Below, one piece after another: positions 39,742 through 48,898 of a DNA stretch of 64,000 bases. The translations under genes were made by a program, and so were the position numbers. Each line of letters starts with the position of its first letter. Position 1 is the first letter of the stretch. Origin of the DNA: Trichomonas vaginalis G3 (taxonomy: Eukaryota > Parabasalia > Trichomonadida > Trichomonadidae); the NCBI RefSeq assembly GCF_026262505.1, contig NC_067207.1, forward strand, positions 4,906,252 through 4,970,251. Reading direction: 5' to 3'. The notes under the pieces are model-generated. The model searched no databases. It saw only the letters and a list, made by a program, of their open reading frames with translations, and had not been told where the DNA came from.

Positions 39742-40217
39742 TATTCAAGCATTAACATTATCGAATAATAATCCTTTGAATCATAATCAATAATAATTGA
39801 CCTTTCACCAGTTTCTATCGTTTGTTTTATTTCTTTTTGTTCCCCACTATCCGGATCGGTCATTGTAATTGTTTTTGTTATAGTATCAGCTTTATCTTTA
39901 ACTTCAATCTTTTTTCCATCGGGATATTTAAACCAAAATTCCAAAAATTCGATATTGTCAATCTGTTCATATTTTAATCTATCAATTACATTTTTAATAC
40001 CATCTGAAAATCTTATGAAATGGTCATTATATGGGTTTGATTGAACTAAATTTGAATGAAGTGAAATATAACCTGTTGATGAATATGACATTGACTCATA
40101 TTTTCTGAAAACACTAAAATTTATAACATGAATGAATTTCTTATTCGTTGAATTTATGAATTCTTGAGGTAATCTTATTCTAGTTTTATTTATCACTGGA
40201 AAATAACGCTTTACCAT
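39738..40217 (-). CDS. unidentified 159-codon protein (II-b)
   Basis: One open frame. The start MVKRYFPVINKTRIRL is chosen over an upstream in-frame ATG because II-a starts here and the TTTTTAATCGTAATAAAAATG leader of the neighbour occupies the space. Mixed alpha/beta, with a KYPDGKK-like loop. It is opposed to the structural genes and divergent from the penton candidate (19 bases between starts). No family is recognised. Confidence 0.6.
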   Translation of the reverse strand: MVKRYFPVINKTRIRLPQEFINSTNKKFIHVINFSVFRKYESMSYSSTGYISLHSNLVQSNPYNDHFIRFSDGIKNVIDRLKYEQIDNIEFLEFWFKYPDGKKIEVKDKADTITKTITMTDPDSGEQKEIKQTIETGERSIIIDYDSKDYYSIMLMLEY

Positions 40218-40236
40218 ATTTTTAATCGTAATAAAA

Positions 40237-40947
40237 ATGTCAATTATCAATATTATTTCGAATAATAGCTGTGAATTAAATTTAACAGTTAGCGGAATTT
40301 ATAATGTTACTCTCGTTTCTGTGAGTGGTAAATTTAATCCCATTCTTTTAGACCCTTCAGATTATATATCATTTATTAAAAATGACCATGAAAAAACGTA
40401 TGATATGTATATAAATAATGTGATAACGAAATGGGATATTAACATGATTTTAAGTTATTTAAATGAATCATTTATCGTATGGTATGAAGAAAATTTTAAA
40501 TCAAAACCTGATAAACTTTTTGAACTTGATGAAATAAATAACCTTATTAAATTCCCGCTGAAAATTAAATTTTGTACTCCTCATCTTCGTTCATTGTTGG
40601 GAATATTAAATTTTGAAAAAGATGTTGGGGATGTTTTGTATTCTGACACTGGTTCCAATTTCATTTTAATCAAATGTGATAAAGTTAATACCCCAATGAG
40701 ATTTTCACATCAAACATTAGACCCTAACTCTTACCCATCAATACAAAACATTTTATCCATCAACTTAAACACATTTTCTTTATCATATCCGTTTCAATTA
40801 TCCGGGAATTCATTTATTCTTCATTCAAAAGATTTATCAAATATTAAATTTAGAATAACTGACCTATTTGATTGTGATTTAAAATTTATGAATGAAATAT
40901 TATGGCAATTTCAAATAGAAAAAATAGCTGATGAGATAACGGATTAA
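40237..40947 (+). CDS. penton (minor capsid) candidate, II-b
   Basis: One open frame of 236 codons starting MSIINIISNNSCELNLTVSG. Beta-rich; C-terminal LSNIKFRITDLFDCDLKF followed by an isoleucine/glutamine strand fits the Polinton penton pattern. It would occupy the five-fold vertices and could anchor the fibre, whose gene follows 24 bases downstream. It lacks the 27-nt insert found in II-a. It appears whole. Confidence 0.65.
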   Translation: MSIINIISNNSCELNLTVSGIYNVTLVSVSGKFNPILLDPSDYISFIKNDHEKTYDMYINNVITKWDINMILSYLNESFIVWYEENFKSKPDKLFELDEINNLIKFPLKIKFCTPHLRSLLGILNFEKDVGDVLYSDTGSNFILIKCDKVNTPMRFSHQTLDPNSYPSIQNILSINLNTFSLSYPFQLSGNSFILHSKDLSNIKFRITDLFDCDLKFMNEILWQFQIEKIADEITD

Positions 40948-40971
40948 ATATTTATTTTTAAATCATAATAA

Positions 40972-42771
40972 ATGATTAAACAACAGCAACCACAACAACT
41001 TAAGGCACAAAGCACCCAGGTCCTTCAGACCATTACATACGCCATATATGCATATAATTCAAAGATGGCAGAACAAACGCAAATGTTGAAATATGGAGAT
41101 TTGGAGATAGTATTGAAAAATGACCATTTCGAATTCGTTTGCAAAGGTGGTGCAGTGATATCAAATATAAAAGAAATTTTATTTATGAATTCAAAAATTA
41201 AAGGAATAACGGATGATATAACATCAATTCCACCAGAAGAACAGAGATATTACGCATTAAATGCATTTCCTAAAGTTTTGAAGATTGGAAGATTTAATTT
41301 AAATGAGGAATTCATAGAAGGTTTCCTAAATGACATAATGAAGAGGGCGGATAAGGAATATGTGGATAGTGAGTTAATGAAGAAGGCAAATTTGGTTTAT
41401 GTTGATGAAAAAGATAATGAAATTAAAAAAAGGGTTGAATGGTATCATGAATGGACATCAAAGATTTTAAAAACTAAAGCCGATACAGGATGGGTTTCAG
41501 GATGTTTAGACCTTAAAGCGGATAAAACATATGTTAACGATGAGTTAGAGAAGAAGGCAAATTTGGTTTATGTTGATGAAAAAGATAATGAAATTAAAGA
41601 AAGGGTTGAATGGTATCATGAATGGACATCAAAGATTTTAAAAACTAAAGCCGATACAGGATGGGTTTCAGGATGTTTAGACCTTAAAGCGGATAAAACA
41701 TATGTTAACGATGAGTTAGAGAAGAAGGCGGATAAAACATATGTTAACGAAATATACCAAAGTTTGATAGGAACAAAAAATATTGAAACTATTGTTGGTG
41801 ATTTTTCTGTCAATGAAGAAAATAAATATTTTAGATGGCAGTTTGTACACTCCTTAAAAAATGGTACACAGTGTAAACTCATTCCGAAAAATAACAATGA
41901 AATGTATGTAAGCTATAAAAAGAATGATGGTACACAAGTTAAAGTTCCATTAGACAACAACTGCTACTTAAACTTATATGGAGACGAACAAAAGAAATAT
42001 TTTAGAGTTTATGAAATGGCAGATATGACATTGCCTGACCCAGCTCCAGCACCATATTATTATGACTATGGAGATGACGAGAGAACACCACATGTAGATG
42101 AACAAAAGCTAACATTATATTTAGATTATTATAGATATAAAAGATATAATGCAATAGAAAAAACGAGAATAGTATATTATTATACAGATGACAGAAATAA
42201 ATATTATAGTCAAGACTTTACCTACCCTGAAAACATAAGATTATATTATAAAAAATATTCTAACACAAACCAGAAGAAACCTGAAATAGTTGCACTATAT
42301 TTTAAGTTCAAAAGAGACAATCCTATAATATCTCATATGTTTGATTTAATGAACCCAGTAGGTTCTATTTATACATCTATGGATGCAAGAGGTCCTCAAG
42401 TAATGTTTGGTGTTGGTGCATGGGAACAAATAGTTGACAGGTTTTTGTATTGTGCAAACTCTTCAAAGGAAACGGGGGGAAGTAAAACGATTACAGGTGA
42501 AAATTTACCTGCACACAGTCACTACATAGATTTAAGTACATCTCAAGCAGGTTGGCATAAGCATAGATATTGGGATTGGTCAGGAATGACAAAAGGTAAA
42601 GGATATGATGTTAAAGACGACGTTAAGTTTGCTATAAATTGTTACTGGAGTGACACTCAAGGAGAAGGAAACCATACACATTTCGTTTCAGGATATACAC
42701 AAACAACGGGACAAAGTAAAGAATACATGCCACCTTACATGACAGTTTACGCATGGTATAGAGTTCAATGA
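40972..42771 (+). CDS. receptor-binding fibre with phage collar tip (II-b)
   Basis: One open frame of 599 codons. Residues 1-125 are the family II attachment domain. About 126-265 are shaft, including two 57-residue repeats (VYVDEKDNEIK, EWTSKILKTK, ADTGWVSGCLDL). About 266-450 are a tyrosine-rich neck. About 455-599 are a phage tail-collar domain: PVGSIYTSMDARGP, FGVGAWEQIVDRFLYCANS, TGENLPAHSHYIDL, YMPPYMTVYAWYR. Phage collar tips bind host surfaces, so this is probably the attachment protein. The collar DNA is nearly identical to that of family I. It appears whole. Confidence 0.85.
   Translation: MIKQQQPQQLKAQSTQVLQTITYAIYAYNSKMAEQTQMLKYGDLEIVLKNDHFEFVCKGGAVISNIKEILFMNSKIKGITDDITSIPPEEQRYYALNAFPKVLKIGRFNLNEEFIEGFLNDIMKRADKEYVDSELMKKANLVYVDEKDNEIKKRVEWYHEWTSKILKTKADTGWVSGCLDLKADKTYVNDELEKKANLVYVDEKDNEIKERVEWYHEWTSKILKTKADTGWVSGCLDLKADKTYVNDELEKKADKTYVNEIYQSLIGTKNIETIVGDFSVNEENKYFRWQFVHSLKNGTQCKLIPKNNNEMYVSYKKNDGTQVKVPLDNNCYLNLYGDEQKKYFRVYEMADMTLPDPAPAPYYYDYGDDERTPHVDEQKLTLYLDYYRYKRYNAIEKTRIVYYYTDDRNKYYSQDFTYPENIRLYYKKYSNTNQKKPEIVALYFKFKRDNPIISHMFDLMNPVGSIYTSMDARGPQVMFGVGAWEQIVDRFLYCANSSKETGGSKTITGENLPAHSHYIDLSTSQAGWHKHRYWDWSGMTKGKGYDVKDDVKFAINCYWSDTQGEGNHTHFVSGYTQTTGQSKEYMPPYMTVYAWYRVQ
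41391..41732 (+). repeat. 171-bp tandem repeat in fibre shaft
   Basis: Two nearly identical 171-bp (57-codon) units, followed by a further partial KADKTYVNE unit. II-a carries about twelve 39-bp units instead. Confidence 0.9.
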
Positions 42772-42883
42772 ACGCTCAATGTTTGTGAAACAAACTTTAG
42801 AACGGACTGAAAGTCCTGAGCTCCAAAAGAGCGAACGGCATAATTTAAATTTTTATTTTTTTATTTTGTATGTAAGAACAGAA
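42772..42883. other. three-hairpin stretch after the fibre gene
   Basis: Between fibre and KilA-N lie three tight hairpins: GTTTGT-GAA-ACAAAC, GGACT-GAA-AGTCC, and GCTC-CAAAA-GAGC, the first preceded by GCTC. They may be a terminator, a processed RNA structure, or hairpin inserts of the kind seen in II-a. The KilA-N leader (TTTTGTATGTAAGAACAGAA) follows. Confidence 0.5.
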
Positions 42884-43545
42884 ATGTCAGTCGAAGCAAA
42901 AACATTCACGAACAAATCTAATGGTGAAACATTCACAAAAGGCACTTATAATGGTATTGAAGTATTACGTAGAGACAAGGATGGTTACATTAATGCAACA
43001 AAGATGTGTCAGCAGTTTAGGAAAGACTTTAGAAAGTTGTTGGAAAATAAGTCCTGGGAAGAGTATTATAAGGCATTTTGTGAAGAATATAGCAACAGTC
43101 CGAATTCCGGCGGTTGCTTTTTATACAAAATTCATGCAGGAATTCCTGATGAAATCAAACAGGTTAGAGGAACGTATGTAGACCAAGACTTATAAACTAT
43201 ATAGCAATGTGGGCTTCTCCAAAATATTGCATAGCAGTTGGAAAAATTATGGACTCCATAGACAAGAAAGTTCATGAGAAATTAGATGAAGAAGAACTCG
43301 AAGATACAGTTGAGAATGCTAAACCTTTGTTCGAACAAGAAGTTAGAAAAATGCATGAAAAACAATTAGAACATGAACGTGAGATATGTTATGGTTATAG
43401 AGATTCTCCATACGAACTAGACCAATGGGAACAAGAAGATTTAAAGAGAGAATTTAGAGAATATGAACTCGCTAAGATAGCATTAGAAACTGCAGAAAAG
43501 AAGTTAAAAGTTTGGGGTTGTTTTGTACAAAAATATTGTGAGTAA
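42884..43545 (+). pseudogene. KilA-N domain protein (II-b)
   Basis: The first 40 codons and last 110 codons are almost identical in DNA to the KilA-N gene of I-a, including flanking leader and the ATGAACCATT after the stop. The middle is a different segment (RKDFRKLLENKSWEEYY, then AFCEEYSNSPNSGGCF) containing an inverted repeat AGCAAC/GTTGCT around GAATTC. A version of this middle lies as a fragment at 24190-24235. This copy is broken. Confidence 0.72.
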
Positions 43546-43586
43546 ATGAACCATTTATTTTTGTCATAAACGACCAAAAATATATT

Positions 43587-43965
43587 TTATCGTTAATGGT
43601 TTTTAGGTTATTCAATAATTAATTATTTTTGAAGAACTGAAGGTGTCACCATGTCACCATGTCACCAGGTTATTTAACTTCTCTGAAAAAATGAGACAAC
43701 ATGACATTTTGACAACACAGGAGGATGGCAGTTATGAATTATTTTTGAAGAACTGAAGGTGTCACCATGTCACCATGTCACCAGGTTATTTAACTTCTCT
43801 GAAAAAATGAGACAACATGACATTTTGACAACACAGGAGGATGGCAGTTATGAATTATTTTTGAAGAACTGAAGGTGTCACCATGTCACCATGTCACCAG
43901 GTATTTAACTTCTCTGAAAAAATGAGACAACATGACATTTTGACAACACAGGAGGATTAATGCAA
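43587..43965 (+). repeat. 116-bp repeat array, left of primase-helicase
   Basis: Three 116-bp units from 43621 (starts 43621, 43737, 43853). Each holds a triple GTCACCAT motif, GAGACAACATGACATTTTG, and GACAACACAGGAGGATGGCA. The preceding CGTTAATGG flank also belongs to the inverted pair at 46359-46737. No gene in this stretch. Confidence 0.92.
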
Positions 43966-43985
43966 AAATAAATTCCAATCATACT

Positions 43986-46298
43986 TTATAAAGCATCATT
44001 TACAGGTATTTCATCGTCAGTAAATGAATCCTCATTATCGTTTGGTTCAACCTGTTTATATAATCCTTTCATTTCTTCTTTCAAAACATAACACCATGTT
44101 TGTTTATCGTCTATTCTTCTCTGTTTCCTATCACATTTATCCTTAATGCTCATTTGGAAATTCTTGTCTTTCATGTCTGATGGTTTGCAGAATAGAGCAT
44201 TTTTACATATCATACCTGCACACAATTCATCATAATGTGTATTTATCCATACATCTAAAGGATTTGTTGATAATTCAATTAAATCTTGTTTGGCTTCAGT
44301 CATCGGTATGATTCGTACATTAAATGATGAAAGGTCGTAATTGATAAAATATGTTAAAAGGTTATCATAAAATTCCTTTGTGCATGAATCCATTAAATTC
44401 TTGAAGTAATCAAATTGACCCTTAAATTTACCATTAACTCTTAAAACTACATATCTTCTGTCTCCAACTTCAATTTTGACAGGGTAGACGTTATTAGTTA
44501 CGAAAATGAAATTGGCAACATTCTGAGCAGTTCTTCTGGGTTGATTCTTTTCATTAATTCTAATCTCATTATCCGTAATAATTGATTTCAAAGCGTTGAA
44601 GTTTGCGAGTCTGTCTTCACCAACATTCTTGAGTTCATTAAGTACAAGAAACATTTTATTCTCAACTACTGAATTGAAATTACCCGTTAGCTCACCTATT
44701 TCGGTAATGTTTTTGCATGAATAACCAGCGAGAAGTTCAGAAATAATGTCTGTGAATCTGTTTTTACCTGTTCCCTGAAGTCCTTTCAAAATAATTGCTG
44801 TTTCATTCTTGATTCCAGGATGTTGAATCATTGATGCAATCCAGCCGAGAAGGTATTTATACACTTCATCGTTATTATCGCATATGGCTTCTTTAATGAA
44901 ATCCATAAACATCTCAATTTTTGAGTAATCTACTTTTTCGAGAACGTTGTATTTATAACCTTGAAACGTTGAGAAAACATCTGGGGAATCAGATTTAAAG
45001 CAAACACCCTTAACGGTTAATGAAGACAATTGATTTAGTAGTACGTCCCATGTTGTTATGGTTTTACCTTCTTCTTTAAATAATTTAATCATTTTGAGTG
45101 ACTCTTTCATGTTTGATTGAAGAACGAATGATATTTGATTCATTTTGTCGTGTATGTTGTAATCTTTCTGAATGAAGTATTTATTTCCACAATCTACAAA
45201 ACGGATGACACGTGATAAATCCTCAATTACTTCAGAACTGTTTTTATACCGATGATTTTCAGCCTTGCGTCTAATATCTGTTATCAAAAACGAGTCATCA
45301 AGTTTTATATCAAATGTTATTTTTGGCTTACGTAATAAAGGTAAAACATATTCATCATAATATTCCTTTTGATAAAGTTTTAGAATCTTCACTAAAACAA
45401 ATGGAGAAGTCATTAAATGTGCATATCTACTACGTGCTTTCTCAAAATTACTTTTTGCATTTTCAGTTAAATTGCAGAAGTTATAAACGTTATCGTATGC
45501 TTCATTAATTAAATGATTAGGTAACGAATTAATTGCTTGAAACAGTGTGAATAATGTTATTTCTTTTTCTAAATTCATGTTTCCACCATCATTATGTACT
45601 TCAAAATCACTGATGCCATCAACTATGCTCTGGGCAAGTTTATCGTCAATGTTTACATCTTTGTTTTCATTCATGATAGTCTTTATTTCTTCGCTCTTTT
45701 GTTCAACTCTTACCTTAATATTCAAATCATTTAATATATCATTCACTGTTCTGGTTAATGTTGAATCGTAACTTCCGCGAATGAATGAGTATGTATTGAT
45801 TGGTTCTGTTGCATTCTTGCGAACTCTTGAATCAGCCATAACCACTAATGAACGCTTTGAATCATCCATAGAAGTCATTATGTCAATATCATAATCATTG
45901 CAGGAATAACATTTAATCATTCTGTTCGAAACTGCATAGAAGAAATTAGTGTTGCAATAAATGTGAAGACCTCCTGAAGCGGTTTTAACGATAACATCTT
46001 TATCCGAAAGTTTTGATAAAATGTCTTTTCTAACTGTTTCTTTAAGTTCATCATTGTACGATTTATTGATATCAACATCTATAATCGTTAAATTTGAAAT
46101 TTTATTTACTAATAAAGCCATACCAGTTTTCCTTCCTCTTCCTCCATCATGTTTGAGGTAGTTATGTAAATCAATCTTGTTTTCACCAATTCTTTCGTTG
46201 AGGGTTTTAGTTTCTGCCACAACTAATTCCTCAGCTAATGAATCAATAACTTGTTCATCAGAAATGATAAAGTTACTGTTGTTGTTTGTTGCCGTCAT
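43986..46298 (-). CDS. primase-superfamily 3 helicase (II-b)
   Basis: One open frame of 770 codons. About residues 50-170 form an archaeo-eukaryotic primase-like domain (GRKTGMALLV, IIDVDIN at 72-78, GGLHIYC at 109-115). The C-terminal helicase has Walker A GLQGTGKN at 506-513, Walker B FLVLNEL at 550-556, sensor FIFVTNN at 597-603, and DRRYVVL at 613-619. Role: DNA unwinding and priming or end handling in element replication. It is framed by inverted arrays. The leader is TTTTTTATTCCTATATAAATG. It appears whole. Confidence 0.88.
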   Translation of the reverse strand: MTATNNNSNFIISDEQVIDSLAEELVVAETKTLNERIGENKIDLHNYLKHDGGRGRKTGMALLVNKISNLTIIDVDINKSYNDELKETVRKDILSKLSDKDVIVKTASGGLHIYCNTNFFYAVSNRMIKCYSCNDYDIDIMTSMDDSKRSLVVMADSRVRKNATEPINTYSFIRGSYDSTLTRTVNDILNDLNIKVRVEQKSEEIKTIMNENKDVNIDDKLAQSIVDGISDFEVHNDGGNMNLEKEITLFTLFQAINSLPNHLINEAYDNVYNFCNLTENAKSNFEKARSRYAHLMTSPFVLVKILKLYQKEYYDEYVLPLLRKPKITFDIKLDDSFLITDIRRKAENHRYKNSSEVIEDLSRVIRFVDCGNKYFIQKDYNIHDKMNQISFVLQSNMKESLKMIKLFKEEGKTITTWDVLLNQLSSLTVKGVCFKSDSPDVFSTFQGYKYNVLEKVDYSKIEMFMDFIKEAICDNNDEVYKYLLGWIASMIQHPGIKNETAIILKGLQGTGKNRFTDIISELLAGYSCKNITEIGELTGNFNSVVENKMFLVLNELKNVGEDRLANFNALKSIITDNEIRINEKNQPRRTAQNVANFIFVTNNVYPVKIEVGDRRYVVLRVNGKFKGQFDYFKNLMDSCTKEFYDNLLTYFINYDLSSFNVRIIPMTEAKQDLIELSTNPLDVWINTHYDELCAGMICKNALFCKPSDMKDKNFQMSIKDKCDRKQRRIDDKQTWCYVLKEEMKGLYKQVEPNDNEDSFTDDEIPVNDAL

Positions 46299-46322
46299 TT
46301 ATATAGGAATAAAAAAATAAAA
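46299..46322 (-). promoter_or_regulatory. T-rich start-proximal promoter motif
   Basis: TTTTTATTTTTTTATTCCTA ends four bases before the start codon. Nearly the same box lies before polymerase (TTTTTTATTCTTACATAA), integrase (TTTTATTTTTATATAA) and the 125-codon gene. The very short leader fits trichomonad transcription, where initiation occurs within about 20 bases of the ATG. Confidence 0.5.
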
Positions 46323-46358
46323 ATAATTTTAAAACTAACTTTATTTTTGGACTGCATC

Positions 46359-46737
46359 ATAACTGCCATCCTCCTGTGTTGTCAAAATGTCATGTTGTCT
46401 CATTTTTTCAGAGAAGTTAAATAACCTGGTGACATGGTGACATGGTGACACCTTCAGTTCTTCAAAAATAATTCATAACTGCCATCCTCCTGTGTTGTCA
46501 AAATGTCATGTTGTCTCATTTTTTCAGAGAAGTTAAATAACCTGGTGACATGGTGACATGGTGACACCTTCAGTTCTTCAAAAATAATTCATAACTGCCA
46601 TCCTCCTGTGTTGTCAAAATGTCATGTTGTCTCATTTTTTCAGAGAAGTTAAATAACCTGGTGACATGGTGACATGGTGACACCTTCAGTTCTTCAAAAA
46701 TAATTCATAACTGAATAACCTGAAAACCATTAACGAT
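46359..46737 (-). repeat. 116-bp repeat array, right of primase-helicase
   Basis: Three units in inverted orientation to 43621-43959 (starts 46359, 46474, 46590). They end in AACCTGAAAACCATTAACG, which pairs with the left flank. Together the two arrays form inverted repeats of about 350-380 bp around the gene. Confidence 0.92.
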
Positions 46738-46772
46738 AAAATAACTGATAACAAAATTTTATTTTTATATAA

Positions 46773-46937
46773 ATGGATACCCCACAAGCTCAAAATTTAC
46801 CACGAATCATAACAAGGGAGGAAACGATAAAAATGATGCGAGAACTTGCTAAAAATAACAAACCACTAAAACTGAGAAAATGTGGTTATGCAGTAATGAT
46901 GGAAAGAGAGATGTTGTCAAAGAAAAATAAAAATTAA
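46773..46937 (+). CDS. small basic protein, 54 codons
   Basis: A short open frame starting MDTPQAQNLPRIITREETIK after the leader TTTTATTTTTATATAAATG, which matches that of the integrase. It ends KKNKN. Its 3' end overlaps the convergent 65-codon gene by four bases. No family is recognised. Confidence 0.5.
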   Translation: MDTPQAQNLPRIITREETIKMMRELAKNNKPLKLRKCGYAVMMEREMLSKKNKN

Positions 46938-47131
46938 ATTTGGATTGAGTTTAAAAATTCATCTTTATTAAATTCATCTCTTCCAATCAATTTATTTATT
47001 CTATTAAATTCTTTTATTTTTGCTTCACTCAGTTTAATGATTGAACGATAAGTTTCTAATTTTTCGATTATTTCTTTCCTCTCTTCATCGTTTTCAACCC
47101 ACCACATTGCGGCTTCTTTTTGTAATAGCAT
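46934..47131 (-). CDS. small helical protein, 65 codons
   Basis: Open frame starting MLLQKEAAMWWVENDEERKE; almost entirely helical and charged. Downstream of the integrase on the same strand. No family is recognised. Confidence 0.5.
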   Translation of the reverse strand: MLLQKEAAMWWVENDEERKEIIEKLETYRSIIKLSEAKIKEFNRINKLIGRDEFNKDEFLNSIQI

Positions 47132-47224
47132 ATTTTTGATTTAATTCTGTTTAGTTTCTTTTTATATTCATCGTCTGGACTCTTGGCTGCTTCGTTGTCA
47201 CCATTTCTTACGAAATAAAAAAAA

Positions 47225-48773
47225 TTAAATATTATTTAAATATAATGGAGTAATAAAATAAATCGGAATTTCTATTAATTTATTGTCAACTTCAACTAAT
47301 GCATTGCCGTTAATATATCTAACAAATTCAGCTATTGTGTCAAATCTTCGTCTTCTTTTTGTCATTGATTTATTAGTTTTTCCATAATCGAGATGAATCA
47401 AAACTTTATCCCCTTGTTTAAAATTCATGAGCCCCGAATTAATTTGTTCACGTTTAACATCATTCAACCTTTCCATTTGCTTTCTAATATATTCCCATTC
47501 TTTTGAAATATCATTTTTCATTTCCACTTTTCATGTTTATAGTTCTATGCCATGTATTATTGTAATAATATACTAACTGTTGTATGATGGAGTCATGATT
47601 TCCATCCCAGTATATCTGACCGTTAACCTCTAACGCATCTCTAAGAGTTCTCATTACCGCATCAACTATTTTATTATGAAACGTATATGGAGAAGATGAG
47701 AAGTAAAAATTAATTTGTGGGAAATAATGAATCATAGTTGCCTGAAATCCTTTATCACTATCACCCCTTATATTATCTACTCTTTCATGATCTAGTAAGT
47801 ATTGAATAGCTCTTCTTGTTTCCTGTTCTGTTTTCCCTTTCACTGGAATGCAATATAAATATCTAGTGTTAATGTTAATGGCAAATAAATAAGTAACGTT
47901 TCCTTTTGAATATTCCAGATGATCGATTTCGTATGAATATGGATATAGTGCAAATGAAGGGCGACTAAATTTTTCCTTTAACGGTTGAATTTTCGGGTCA
48001 GTTGGTTTATTTAATATCTTGAAACCCTTTTTAAAATCTTTTTGCTTCTTTAATGTTTGAAATAGATATAATAAAGTGAATGATGAAGGATTAACTGAAG
48101 GAGGAGGCGGTTTTGGTGTTGCAGGTACTGTCGTTGGAGGTTTTGGTGTTGCAGGTACTGTCGTTGGAGGTTTTGGTGTTGCAAGTGGTTTAATTTTATC
48201 TGCTTTGATTTTGGAATTCATTCCCCCCTTCATTAATTCTGGATGTATTCTATTCATTTGTTTTAAATATGCTGTATATAAAGGTTTGATATACTTTCCC
48301 GCTTCGAGTTTATGTTGAAGGATGAATTCCAAAAGTTGATCTTCATTTAAAAGTCGGGCTGAATATGGTTTAACTAATGAATCATAAATTAAAGCTTGTG
48401 CATCATTTATGGTCTGAAGGACTTGGGCGTTTTGTTCCTTTTGCTTTTGCGGCTCAGGATTATATAAATTATATAATTCATCAATATCTTCTTCTGTTAA
48501 TACTTTATTTTTGAAATCTTTCAACCGTTTAAGTTGTGATTTAGTTTTTCCCTTTGAATATTCATTATTTTTAATTTTGTCTTTAATTTCAGAAATTATT
48601 TTATCATGATATTTCAAAAATTCATTATCATAATATGAATAATAATATTCCATATCATCATCCGTTATATTTTCATTATGTTTTTGGAGATATGATTTTA
48701 ATTCATTATAACTAAGAAAATTTTGATTAAATACTAAATCACCAATTAAATTTTTTAATTCTGTGTCATTCAT
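47225..48773 (-). pseudogene. retroviral-type (rve) integrase, family II (II-b)
   Basis: Integrase region. The N-terminal helical part is followed by a proline linker of three ATPKPPTTVP repeats. The catalytic core has the acidic positions in YEIDHLEY, IRGDSDKGF and HNKIVDAVMRTL, and the WHRTINMKS motif. A C-terminal SH3/chromo-like end reads GDKVLIHLDYGK. It inserts the linear element into host DNA. Leader TTTTATTTTTATATAAATG. Broken, about one break. Confidence 0.82.
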
Positions 48774-48898
48774 TTATATAAAAATAAAATAAATGTTTAA
48801 GGGTGCCCACCTCTTTGAATCATAGTATCAAAACCATCATTAACGGTTCCTTTTGTCTCTTCTGTGGCATTTCATTAAAAATAAAATTTTAAATTGTA
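48774..48898. other. intergenic stretch, gene scrap
   Basis: A minus-strand scrap reads NATEETKGTVNDGFDTMIQR before a stop, with no proper start. Otherwise nothing is seen. Confidence 0.3.
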
